From contig MU623408.1 in the NCBI GenBank assembly GCA_025201765.1, positions 1-64,000 on the forward strand: a DNA stretch of 64,000 nt, given 5' to 3'. The translations under genes were made by a program, and so were the position numbers. The notes below the pieces were generated by a model. The model saw only the letters and a program-made list of their open reading frames with translations, ran no database searches and was not told the origin of the DNA. Source of the DNA: Daldinia sp. FL1419 (taxonomy: Eukaryota; Ascomycota; Sordariomycetes; Xylariales; Hypoxylaceae). This document shows positions 43,866 through 56,200 of the stretch, piece by piece (positions within the stretch are counted from its first letter, which is position 1; the number at the start of each line of letters is the position of its first letter).

Positions 43866-45689
43866 TTAAGCGATTGATATGGGTTCTGGTGCTCCTTCGC
43901 CGACCTCTACGAGATCCATACGTTGTAAAGCTTCGTTAACCGTTTCCGATTCATGTTTTTCCAAACTAGTTCCAAAGGCCTCTGCGTTCTTGATTTCAAT
44001 TTGAGGTGCCCCTGGGATCGGTTGCCTCGGGATACCTTCATCTACTGAGAATTCGTCTGGTGATCTTTGTGTGTTGGAGGCGATGCGTATTCATCGCAAG
44101 GGATATAGGTAGGAATCATTAGATAAGTCTGTTCGGGAGTGGTCGTACGTGTATTCGTAAGAATAGTGGTGCGTGTCATTATGTATACGTCTAGAGGAGC
44201 GCATTATCTACCAAGGGTTAGAAATTATTTACAAGGTCTATGGAAATACCAAGTGCTTGTTTCCTGGATTCAAATATAATAATGATGGCGTTTCTTACAC
44301 CCTGAGCACTTGATTGCGACTCATGGCTTAGCTCGTCTACCAGCCTGCTGTCTTGGAATTTCTTGGGACACCTGGAACAACTATAAATTGCGGACTATGA
44401 ATATTTCTGGATGTTTTGCATTAAAATTTGAGGTGAAGGGCGGCCTTCCGGTGCTGGATTGAGCAACGAGAGCGCCTAATTAGCTAGCTCATTATCATGT
44501 TCCGTTATCGTGCTGCCTCGGAGAGACTTGAACCAGCGTATCGTATTGGATTCATTGCCTCTCATATGGGAATTGTATCGTACTACGAGTGGACTTGGAC
44601 TGCCTATGCGCTTGCCAAACGGCTTCTCTGTCATTTCCGGGAAGACAACCCCTAAAGACCACATACGACTAGGCGATGCCCTCTCCACCCCCTTACAAAG
44701 TTCAGGGGCTGGATACTCGGTAATATCTGGTCCGAAGCGAATATTTTCACCAGACCCAAGTGTAGTTAGGTAGACGTCGTTATTAGAAACGAATATATTA
44801 CGGGTTGTGAGATCTCGATGTTTAATACGATTTTCACGAAGATAGTGAATCGCGCTGGCAAGACATCCATAGAATCGACAGACCGTTTCGCATTGATTGG
44901 AGTCAAATAATTCGGTTGCCGTAAGGAATTAGTTGAGTCTACCGTCAGGAATAGGGGACAAAAGGTACGAAATATAGGTATAGATCATCGGTATAACTAC
45001 CGACAATTTGTCCAAGATGATGGTAGTTTAGCCGCTTTAGCTGTTCTCTCTCTTTTACGAAGATGCTCTGTAGGTACCGTACGATTTAGTGCAGAATAAG
45101 ATGCCTTGAAAATCTGTTACCACACATATCGGTTAGAACTCTGTATCCCCACGACGAGATCGGCTCTCCTATGGGTTTGTTAATATCACGAACGGCTACA
45201 AACACCAAACTCTAGACTCACCGGAGCATAACCTGACATACGACACGTATAAGAGTCCCCGGAATCCGAAAGCATAAAATAATGTCACCTGTAGGATTCT
45301 AGATCGACACGTGAAAGATCGGAAAGGAAATACGGCTGAACATCTAGAAACTCCTGTCTCAGAGCAAGGTACTTTCCGGCTAACCTAAACTTTGGCAGTA
45401 TACGATGGTCGTACGGCAGGTTGAAATCGCTCAAATGGTTGCTAATGAAATCGTTCATATAATGAACATCTCCGATTCTTCGAAGAATATAATAGGTCCG
45501 AGGCATAGGCTGCCACTGGGCGTCTGCCTTTCGCCCGTGCTTCTCGTCGAACCATCCTAGAATGGTTTGGATTTGTCGAATATGGGTTGCCTCTAGTTTA
45601 TACGGATCGCACGGTCTATCAAGTTGTACTTCGAGCTCATGCTCAGGTACGGTAAGCCGATGCTGAACGATATGAGCTTCTGGTGTCAT
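43866..45689 (-). pseudogene. Decayed serine/threonine protein kinase gene
   Basis: Minus-strand pieces in the right order for a fungal Ser/Thr kinase, broken by stops and phase changes. Piece 1 (45285-45689) is an intact 134-codon frame with the N-terminal region that precedes the kinase domain in this family (YYILRRIGDVHYMNDFISNH, SDFNLPYD). Piece 2 (about 44968-45070) reads EREQLKRLNYHHLGQIVGSY, the alphaC/beta4 area. Piece 3 (about 44476-44910) has KHRDLTTRNIFVSNNDVYL, keeping the catalytic Asp and Asn, but DFG is replaced by TLG, followed by APELCKGVE and SRMWSLGVVF. Piece 4 (43866 to about 44085) is an acidic C-terminal tail ending PEPISIA. No glycine-rich loop is visible. It cannot encode an active kinase. 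Confidence 0.75.
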
Positions 45690-46520
45690 AGTGGGATATA
45701 AAGATTTGATTTGATTTTTATTTTTATTTTTTAAAAAGGGTCAGAATACATTACTATATTATATAGGTATCTTATAATTCTATATATACCTAGGTATGTA
45801 TAGTGATATGTTCGTTGTGCAAGTCAGTACGTATAAATGGCACTCTTCGAACGCATTTGTTAAGCCTCGACCTAAGATATTTGAGATGGCGCAAGCATCT
45901 CCGGAATCTAAAAGGAATAAGCTGACAAGTGCGCCCCCTATCCACTCAGCAAATGGAGCGGTGGAAGTTAGTAATAGCAACCATTAGGTTATAATTTAAT
46001 GGCAAGTTGTTGATAGGCAATAGTTGGTGTAATATAAAACCTGAGGATTCCAATGTTGGAAGTACCACGCTGGCGAGATCCAATATCAACGCCGAACTGA
46101 TGAAGGATAGGCGTCTACGACCTCAGAGCCTTTGTGCTTAGGCAGTTAGCTTGGTTGCATTATGAGATGTCTATATATTTTGGTCAATTATCGAGGCTTT
46201 ATTACGATGGGATATTCGTGCTTCATATAAGACTATTGTTAGGTGGCTCGCAACTGGGTCATCGAAACCGGCCATGAATGACCTATCACAACGAATATAA
46301 AGGAATGATTGGCTATTCGCAGCTCTAGTTTATGTGGGATCCCGTTCAGATACGGGTTACCAAACAGCACAGCCGCGGAGTACAACACAACTACCTCGCG
46401 GCCTGTGCCTCATAATCGATTCCTCCCATTCACATTACATTATAAACTAAGAAATACCTGAACACGCGACCATATACACACAGACTATTGACTATTACTA
46501 AATACCTACCTGCTTACAAC
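45690..46520. other. Spacer upstream of the beta-trefoil-like gene
   Basis: No gene supported. AT-rich at 45700-45800; overlapping frames of about 65 codons on both strands at 45780-45987 have no recognisable content. Confidence 0.5.
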
Positions 46521-47078
46521 ATGGCTAAATACGCCAAAATAAACACCAGCGAGCCCAGCAGCTCAACCACGGGCTACACGCCCACGCACACCACCACGCA
46601 ATCCCCGCACGACCCCAGCCCCAACTCCATCCCCACCGCCGACCTCCCACCGCCCTTCTCCACCGACGGCGGCATCGGCTCGGCGCCCGAAGCCGGCGGG
46701 ACATACATGATCCGGCACGTCAACACGGGCCTCGCAGTAACCATGTCCAGCGGAGAACTAGTTCTGCGAGCGGACACCGGGACGGACGGGGGTTGGCGAT
46801 GGCGCTGCACCGAGAGCGAGGACGGGTGGTTGCGTTTCCAGGAGACGGTGTCGGGGGTGTATTTAGGACGCAACGGACGGGGTGGTTTTGGGGCCGTACG
46901 GCAGAGTTCCAAAAAGTGGGATCATTTGCTTATACGGCCGAGGGAGGCGGGCGGATGTAATATATTCGCGATGGATTGGTGGACACTTACGGCTATGAGC
47001 ACGAAGGGTATGGATAGAAACTTGGTTGAGACGAAGACGGTAACGGAGGCTTCCAGGTGGGAGTTTGTGCGGGTATGA
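46521..47078 (+). CDS. Small beta-trefoil-like protein, unknown function
   Basis: Single exon, 185 residues from the ATG at 46521. The first 60 residues are Ser/Thr/Pro-rich and probably disordered (MAKYAKINTSEPSSSTTG, then THTTTQSPHDPSPNS). From about residue 63, GGTYMIRHVNTGLAVTMSSG begins a domain of short strands with repeated Gly and Trp (DGGWRWRCTESEDGWLRFQE, SGVYLGRNGRGGFG, ASRWEFVRV) that fits the fascin/ricin-B-like beta-trefoil fold seen in many uncharacterised fungal proteins. The carbohydrate-binding QxW repeats of true ricin-type lectins are not evident, so lectin activity should not be assumed. No signal peptide. The GC-rich, C/G-ending codons at the 5' end differ from the rest. 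It is convergent with the OST-alpha-like gene 201 bp away. Confidence 0.75.
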   Translation: MAKYAKINTSEPSSSTTGYTPTHTTTQSPHDPSPNSIPTADLPPPFSTDGGIGSAPEAGGTYMIRHVNTGLAVTMSSGELVLRADTGTDGGWRWRCTESEDGWLRFQETVSGVYLGRNGRGGFGAVRQSSKKWDHLLIRPREAGGCNIFAMDWWTLTAMSTKGMDRNLVETKTVTEASRWEFVRV

Positions 47079-47279
47079 GTTGGGTTATGGGAGTCTAGCT
47101 GTCATAACGAGTTAAGGGGCGAGCAAGAAAAAGAAGTGCTTATAATCAGAATGGCAGTGTCAGGTGTGGTTTCAGTGTGTAATTATATTTCACTATGCTC
47201 TCCTTATACATACCAAAAAAACATGCCGCATGCGAACTCCGGGGTATCTAAGAACGGCGCAAAAAATGCACTCTACAAA

Positions 47280-49341
47280 TCACAAACGGTCGCTACCCCA
47301 AACATTCCGGAACTCGTCCTCGTTTCCAGGGCTAAAAACCGGGCTGGTTATATCATGTTGCGCTCCATTATTACTCCATTGGTTGGCCTCCTGTCCTTCG
47401 GCGTTTACCTCGTCAGGTGTCGGCTCTCCTACTTTAAATGTCGGGTCTTCCTCTTCGGCTTCTTCTTCCAGGATTTGAGGATCAGAAGTCGAGAGTATGG
47501 GGGCACCGAGTGGGCCCTTGGACTGTGATTCTTCAGCGGCGACGGCCGTCGGTTCGGGTGGAGGCTCAGGCGCATGCTTAGTTTGTTTCTGTTTGCCTTT
47601 CTTCCGTTTACTCTTCACAGTCTCAGCGCTCGGGGTTGTCGTTGCCGGTGGCCTATTGCTGAGACTCTGAGATGATTGAGATCTGCTTGCGTGCCAAGCA
47701 CCAGTGCGTGATTGGTATACATCCGGATGCCTTGAAAGCCAACGCTCTCTCGTTGGCACGTTTGCGGTGATGACAGGATACTGAGATCAAGTTAATAACA
47801 AAATCAAATAATAGGCTCGCTGAACTCACATTCCAGTCCCCAAACTCTAACTCCCGAGCTTTGCCGTATAGGCTTTCATCATCAGGATCTAACGCAGCCT
47901 CATCGGTAGCACCATGATTATACTTCGGCGACGGATCGCCAGCACCGCTGGGTCCCCCGTTGGAATTTAGTAATGGCGTGTTTGCATTTAGCTCCCCTCT
48001 AACCTCTCCAGGTTTGGGAATCCAGTACTTTGCCTCACCTCCGCGCTTATATCTCATCCCATCTTTTAACCTTGCGAACCGAGAGCTCGAGTCTTCGTGA
48101 GCGATAACCTTCCCGCTAGAGTCAAATAGCCTATAGCTGTATTGATCGCCCCTAAACGTCTGCTTGGAATCCTCAATAAGATCGAGGATGCCAAATGCAT
48201 CCCTTGCTGCATACTTGACAGGCAACCTGGCGGAGGAGAGAGTGTTATCGGCGTAATCATGCCAAGAGAAGGCATACCAATGCGCTACAGCGAATGCGGG
48301 CATCTCAACACAAATCAAAGCATCTTGGATGGCGGCCGCTAAGTTGTCTGGTGTATACCCCTGAACGTCGTCCGGAATGGCCCCCAACCAAACTAAGATG
48401 GAAAGAAAGAATCCCTGCCAGTAAGAAGCGAAGATGATGAGTTTGATGCATAGGAACTTTGGTACTGGTCGGAAGGGCACCAGATCATTGTGCATGCAGA
48501 CCCAAAACAACCCAAGCGAGTACAGGCTGACAGTGACGCTTATGTTGTATACAATACCACTCCACATGTAGCCTGACGAAATTCCAATATAACCCTCCTG
48601 GTATATACCTGTTGCCTTCATGATGACCGCGGCAAGAGCCAATATGGGCTTGAGCCATGCGTACTGGAGGATTCCTCGTTTGATGGCAAGAAATGTATAT
48701 GGGTCGGATATATCGACTTTGGGGAGGATATGGTTTAGTGGCCATAAGTGATGCACGGGAGCGCGCCCATGTGTCATTATTATGAGGGCTCGTTCGCCAT
48801 CGAGATAGTTGATTAGGAGTTGGAAGAAAGTGTAGATCGTGAACGCCTTCGTTTTTCACCAGCAAGTCAGATCGGTGCTCAGGATTTTAAGAATCTCTAG
48901 ATAGAGTCGCATTCGTACCTCGTATATATCCCTTATAGGATCTAGAAATGCCGACGCGGCTAAGGATACCATGCTAGCCCACGAACTTATCGAATAGATG
49001 GGGACCCTTGGACAATATTAGAGCTGTACGACGTTATGCCCGGATCATTCTTACATCAACAATATTCGTACGACGTATCGCTGCAAGAGAGGCTTTCGGT
49101 AATTCTTTCTGTATACGCGTTTAACTTATTGTGCATTGCAATTACGAATATAGGATGAGCATACAATTGAAGCCATATCGAACTGTTGGAATAAACATAT
49201 CAGCATTTACCATCCCAATAAAAAGAGATAGGAGCAGATAACTGAATCTTACACGATAGACAGCAGGGTTGCTGCTAAAGAGAAGACACCAGCGATAACT
49301 GTCGTAGCAGTGGTGAACTTCTGGCCGGTACCGCCAGCCAT
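47280..49341 (-). CDS. OST-alpha/TMEM184 (DUF300) family multi-pass membrane protein
   Basis: Six minus-strand exons: 49253-49341, 49165-49182 (only 18 bp), 49055-49108, 48919-49006, 47830-48846 and 47280-47780, giving 588 residues. Introns are 48-72 bp with proper GT/AG ends and the frame is kept throughout. The assembled N-terminus (MAGGTGQKFTTATTVIAGVF, then SIWLQLKNYRKPLLQRYVVR) leads into several transmembrane helices and the family blocks IYSISSWASMVSL, TIYTFFQLLINYLDGERALI, PVHHLWPLNHILPKVDISDP and FASYWQGFFLSILVWLG. About seven helices are expected. The last 200 residues are a charged, Pro/Glu-rich cytosolic tail. Animal OST-alpha exports steroids and bile acids; the fungal function is unknown, with vacuolar or plasma-membrane location possible. 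It is head-to-head with CSF1. Confidence 0.92.
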
Positions 49342-50281
49342 ATTGGCGGTTTAGACCTACGCGTCACCTTGATGGGGACAACTTCCTACTCAAAGGATGA
49401 GAGGCTCAATATAGCACATGCTCGAAATCTGTCGTGCTGCAAGCGGAGGTTTAATGATGAAAGTGGGAGGATTTTGGGAAGTTTCTAACCTAGAAATGTC
49501 ATTTGATCAAGGCTTCTTGGAAGCACCTAACGTTAATGCATCAATGACCCTAGCACCTTTAGGGGGGGTGGGGGGTGGTTATTGGGGCTGCCTGGACCTA
49601 GGTAGGTATTGTACGTACGTATTTAGGTAGGTACGTATCCACTTCAATTAATTCCATGCAACCTAGCCCCGTTAGGCGCTACATATGTACCTCCTAAATT
49701 GCCTGGCAGCTGCCTGGACTTGCTGGAACTGCTGGAGCCACTTAAAAATATACCTACCAAAAGACAGCTTTTTGCAGCTTATATGGATGCGTGCATTATC
49801 GATAAGCACGGCTTAGACGGCTTCAGTTGGACTAATATGTGGAGACTAATATGTGGATCTACTTAAGAACTCATCTGCGCATATCCTTGCCCGTCACGCG
49901 TCATGCAGTTGAATCTAGCCCGGGTTTTGGTGTTGTACAAGGAAATATACTTGTACGTATGTACTAGAGTACCTACCGGAACCTTATTATCCATGTACAT
50001 ATCGAACTCGAATCAATCTAACCTACCTAATTCAACCAATTTGATCCAATTTGATGATATTTACAACTTCGTGACGGCTATCGATCTTCGAATACCTACC
50101 TAGGTACCTGGACGACATACTTCCAATACGAACTTACGCGCCTCTCCGGGGGACACTTACAACTTTGACCGACAACTACGATATGGGGCTCGATGTCTTC
50201 TGAGTCTGGGATAGTGGAGAGAATTTAGGTGTCGCAAATCGTAGGGGGCGCATTGGGGAGTTGGGGAGTTCTGGAGTTGTC
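49342..50281. other. Divergent spacer between the OST-alpha-like gene and CSF1
   Basis: 940 bp with no gene seen. Several TAGGTACC motifs at about 49597-49637 and 50093-50109, and a run of G (49561-49576). Both promoters must lie here. Confidence 0.55.
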
Positions 50282-53200
50282 ATGGCTAATAACGTGGGTT
50301 GGCGCGGCTTTAAAGCGTATGTTTAATACTATTAACTACCCGAAGATGGAGTATAGGGATATCCCCTACTAACTTGAACGAAGCCAATTCCTAGCTTATG
50401 TTATAGTCTGCGGTTTACTGTAAGTTATTTTCTCAACGACCCTATGCGATTCCCGCCTATTCCCGTTCTTATCTTGTCTATAGTGCGATCTTCTTCCTGC
50501 TATACTTTAATAGAGCCTTTGCCTCCATCGTCTCGTATTTTATCCGCACCTATACGTGGCATCGATATCGAATCTATATCGACATACAAGCGCTACAATG
50601 GTCTTTACTTGGTGGTCGTATCTTCTTTACCGGTCTCCGATACCATGGAAATAATGAGACAATCCTCATTCAAAATGGGCACATCACCTGGTCCTACTGG
50701 TTGCGCAGGGTACGCGACGTTGGGCTGGGTGATGGTAAAAAGAACAAGGAATCCGGGGATGGGAATACGTCGGATGCTAGGAAACAATCGGAACTCCCTT
50801 GCCGTGTCAATATCGTCGTTTCCGGGATCGAGTGGTTCGTCTATAATCGCAGCGCAGCATACGACTCTATGCTTGAAGCGATGTCTGTGCCCCCTATGTC
50901 CAAGCATGAGGATACGCTCGATGGAACCGGGGGGCTAGCGGATAGTTCTGCCAAGCCACGGCAGCGCATTCGCAAGTCCCACGAGAAGTCCGAGCACTCG
51001 GAGGAAGCTGGGCAAGAGTACATTGATGAGAAAAACGACTCTGAGGCTCGCCCTCGGAGGACTTTCAAATCTACGTCTACTTCCGACGGCGACTTTGAAA
51101 TGACGGACAAGGCAGATTTGCCTCAAGTGCTTCAACTGCTCCCGATCCATTTCAGGTGTGACAAGGCAGCCCTTGTCATGGGAAACGAAAACACCAAATC
51201 TATTCTCATTTTAAAATCTAAGGGGTTGTCAGGAGAAGTTGATGCGAGCGATTGTCAAACTCCGGATCCCTACCGACAGCTTTTCAAGATACGCTTTGAC
51301 AACCCAGTACTTGAGATGAGGGAAAACGATGGGTTTAAAGAAGAACAACTTGCTAGGGCCGTCAAAGATAAGCAAGTCGCAAAAGCTTCTACCCCTTTAC
51401 CGCAGAGACGGTTCTTTAGGAGACAACGCCGCAAAGTGGTTGGGCGAATGCGCAACTTGGTTCCATATTGGCGGGGGTCTGTCGAATCCTTTTCGGCAAA
51501 CTCGCAAGACGAAGACGGACCAAACACGCCCCGCATACCAGGTTCCAATCAATGGCAGGGACTTTCTCGGTACCTCAACGAAGATGACGACGACGACAGG
51601 CTTCGATGGTCCTCGGTTGAGTATGCCAAGGTAAACCCGGTGGTTGATAGCCCTAAGGGGACGTTGACAATATTCTGGGATGTTCCCGGGAAAGTTGTAC
51701 CGCGTGGCAGGGTGTATACGTCAAAAGGGGAAGATAGTGCATCTGACGATATCAATGGAACTGTAGCGCCAGCTTGGGCGATCAGCCTATCATTGAGCGG
51801 TGGCACCATCAACTACGGGCCTTGGGCGGACAGACAGCGAGCTGAACTCCAAAAGGTGTTTTTCCCGGGCCTGTGCAAGGATGCGACACCTGCCCAGAGG
51901 TTGCCATTTGGCGCGGACCGTGTACCTACACGGTTTAATTTATATCTTCAATTCGATGAGGAGATCATACTGAGGGTTCCCACTCGTGAGGACTCGAAGA
52001 ATTGGAAGTGGAAAAATGAGGCGCTCATATCGAAGCAGCGTCACAAGCGGGGCGATCGCCGTGATAGAGGCAGGGATCGAAAGTCTACAGCAACTACGGC
52101 CGCAGAGCAGCGTCCAATTGGGTGGCTCGACATCAAAGTTGCGTCAAATGCTACCATCTCATATGATATGGATATGCTAGCTAGGCCAACTGGGTATACG
52201 AATACTCTAAAAATCGATCTTCCTGCCACAGAAGTTTCGACTAGCGTAAATCATGGGCTCCTGTGGCGATCTGGACGCCAGAAGATTTCTTGTGACTTGT
52301 CTACGCCCCTGAAATGGAACGGCCTCCGAACCTGGGGTTTCGATATTGAGAGTGACGGGCTCGAGCTTTTCATTCTGAGAGACCATATATTTCTGCTCAC
52401 AGACCTCATCGACGATTGGGGAAGCGGACCGCCGGCCGAGTACCTCTTGTTCACACCCTTTAAATACCTTCTAAATTTACGACTTCTCAACTTGAAACTT
52501 TATCTCAACGTCAACGATGTGAATATTGTTAATGATCCAATCAACTTCGAAGAGAACACATATTTGGTCCTGACCAGCCCGCGTTTGGTGGTAGATACTT
52601 GCATACCATTAGATAGCTATCGCCCACCGAAAAGCACGATACCTTTCAAGGTTACGATCGACCCTCTACGCCTCGGCTTACATGTGCCACCGTGGAATAC
52701 TCAAGCTACGTTTCTCTCTTCGACTAATATAGGACAACTCGAAAGCTTAACCATCCAAGGAAGTTACCATTATAATGCGACAACTTCCCCTGCAAACACC
52801 GACACGCTTGTCCTGGATGTCGCTGGCCAGTCTCTCACTGCTTACGTTTATGGATTTCTTGTTCGTTATTTTCTCCAAATGAAAGATAATTACTTTGGCG
52901 ACAATATTCACTTCAAGACACTAGATGAGCACCAAGAGGCATTACGGGCCAAAGGAGCGGACCCAGATGCTCAGCCTGAGGATCGCCCCCCTCATAAAAA
53001 ATCAAATGATCTGGATGTGATATTGAGCATTCGTGTTGATGACCCTAGGCTTTTGTTGCCTGCCAACATGTACTCTGCGAAGCGATATATACCAATTGAG
53101 GCTGCCTCTCTATCCTTGGACCTTCGATTCACAAATTATTATATGGATCTCGATCTAAGTATTAGTCCCCTGAGTCTTTCCCTAGGGGGGGAGGAAGAAG

Positions 53201-56200
53201 GCTCTATCAGCCCAATGAGTGCAATTCCAAGCACTCAGCTATTCCTCGATGGCCTAGATATTTATGGGCACCGTTTATTCGGTTTACCTCCTATTGAACC
53301 GACATACCTCTGTAACTGGGACCTGAAAGTTGGATCTGTCACTGGAGATTGTTCAACCGATTTTCTAACGACGCTCATAAGAGCGGGGAAAGCATTCGGC
53401 TTTACGCTCGATGACGATGAGAACGCATTGATTCCCTATTCTTCTATCGTAGTGTATGATGTAACATTCCTGCGTGTCTTCGTTGAATCAGTTCAGGTTT
53501 GGGTGCACGTGGATGAAGCTGCGTTTTTGTTTTCCACTGCGGCGATTGACGTTCAATTCAATGACTGGGCGCGAACGCACTATTCCAGGCGTGCCGATAT
53601 AAAGGTACCCGATCTTGAGATTGCCTGCGTTAACTCAGAATCAGCAACGAGACATAGATCACGACCTCGCTCTCGTGTTGATACTGACGTTTTCCTCCGA
53701 ACAAACGTACATTTTGCACTTATTGGGCGCAAATACGACTTTGCACAAGAGAGGTTGCTGCAGCAAGAGCTTATACGTCGTCATGATCAGCGAACGCATC
53801 GGACTGATTTCTTGTTACTTCCAAATCTACTAAACGACTTCGTACCCGATCACGTCGACAACCCGGCGCAAAGTGTCCCATCAGTTCCCCAACCAGCTTT
53901 ATCTAAACATGTTACTGACAAAGAGTCTATATCATCCCTAAGCCCCTCGAATCGCTCTGCAAGACTTCGTCGTAAGAACTCGTTCCTTTCATCAACTAGC
54001 TCATATAGTGGTAGTATCGTACGACCAGGCTCTATTAGGACCGCGCAAAGATCCCGAGCCTCTGGCCGCGTAGCTCTGAATTCTACATCGTATAGGGATA
54101 ACGAGCATAAGCAATCTAATCATTCTCGCGAATATCCAACGCCGTTTAGTGCGTACGGCGAACTCGGAGAAAAGAGGGAACCACCACATACCAGCATAAC
54201 TTTTTCGAGCCAATACTTTGCTCCTTCTTTCCCTCTACAGAATGTTAGGCCGGACACTAAAGAAGCAACATTCCAAAGTATAGAAGAGGACGAAAACGAT
54301 AATCTAGATTCTTCGGACTTTAGTTTAGACAACCTACCACCCGACCAACTAAGTCAAGATTGTGCCCATCAAAGCCTGCTCCTTGAGCTTCCCTCTGGGA
54401 TTACTATTTTCCTCAATGCTCCATCCCTACGGTCCATAGCGTCCTTGATACGAGCTCTGCCACCTTCCGACCCAGAAGACATTCTTGACACTCTCCATAT
54501 AGGAACAGTAACGGATATTTTTGATGCCCAAAAGCAAGAAAAAGTGAACGGAACCGTTACGGATTTCGTCGTGCGGTTACCACACGCGAACGTGCGCTTC
54601 CTGAACTGTCCCAATGCCGACTCCACCGATCCATCACAGGAGCCCCAAGACCAATATGATATGTCGTTAAAGCAACTTGTACTTGCTACTAGATCCGGAT
54701 TACCAGTTGACGCGTCTGGTGGAAATGGGGATTCCCGGTTATCGTTCCATTTTCGGCTTGCTTCTATGCAAGTCTCAGCTGCTGAGAGACTTGAAAATCT
54801 AGACCAGACGCAAGCTGCGGTATTAGCTAAAATAGAGAGACTTATGGTCTCTATGGGAACGAAAGAGGTGAACTATATCGACGCAGATATAGGTTCCATA
54901 CAAACTTCTTCTTCGTCGGGCAAGGTAGAATACCTCGCTTCACTTATCCATAGGACGAATGTGCTTGTTTTTGAAACGGAAAGGCTTTTTTCGGAAACCC
55001 TTTCGGTTGCTGACGAACGCTCGAAGCAATTTACGTACCATGTAATGAGTAAGGGACATCAAGCTGGCGACGCTTCTTTCGTGGTTAGGCCCTCAGCTAT
55101 CCTACGGACGGCCTCCAAACATCTGAGAACCTATGATTCTTGGAAATTAGTTACAAGGTTACGCCAAATGTGGTCTACTCTGGATGTTGACACAAAAGAA
55201 AATCTAAGACGAGACTGTCTATTCGGGTTTTCGCAGCAACCTGCGGATATGAGACAGCAAGTCACATCGGCTTTCGAGCGATGGCGCAGCTGGGACTTGG
55301 AAGACCCAAGGCATGCAGTGCTCTTAAACAATATTTTCGGCGAAGTATCCGAGCCTAACGTAAAAGTCTCTAAACAAATTCCCATGATGATAGTAGCTAG
55401 GATACAAGAAATCCAGTTCCTGCTTGACCCTGGGCCGAAACAGAACGAGGCTATTATAGTAGACCTTACCGTGAGGGTTCAAGAAAGAAACAATAGCATT
55501 GAGGCAGCTGATGAGAAACCAGTCGATATTGGGGGGCCCTTGACACTTGTCAATGTGTACTGCAGCGGAGCTAAGCTAAAGGCCAATTGGGAACTTTGCG
55601 AACTTGCAGACGACATCCTACGACTTTACAAGAAGTCAGAGGCCGCAGTAGCCAAAAGGTCCCCACCCAAGAAACAGGAAATAGCTGAGCTCATACCGCC
55701 TCGTCCGCTCCACGTAGTATTTGTGCTGGGAGACGGCTCGATATCCCTCGAAGCTATCAACTTGAGTACTAAATTGCAGAGTACTGAACTCAAGCTTTCA
55801 ATACTCACGACCAGTGGCCCACATGGTGCTACCAATTCAAATCTCATCCTAGGCTGCAAATCAGCCTCTACAAGAATTAAGAGCCATTCACAGGTACTTG
55901 CCACTGCACGTCTTCAACGCCCGAGTGTTATTGTTGCGCACGAACTACAATCCAACGGTCAGTCCTCGACACATACTATTAGGTCGGCAGCTAGTAGCCA
56001 GGGCCTTGAGTTTATTGTGAAACAGGACCCGATTGTATTGGTCGAGGTTTTGGACTTACTGGTAAAGGATGAGGTCACACAGCTATACGCTCTGGCACAG
56101 AGATTTCCTTCGTCTCCTGAGCCAGAGCATGAGAGGCCTGCAACGGTAGGGCGTCTCTCAACGATCCGGGTCAACTTGGCTATGTTTCTGGACTCTTACA

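Noticed and set aside
45780..45987. Overlapping 63-66 codon frames on both strands
   Set aside because: No recognisable content and likely mutual shadows.
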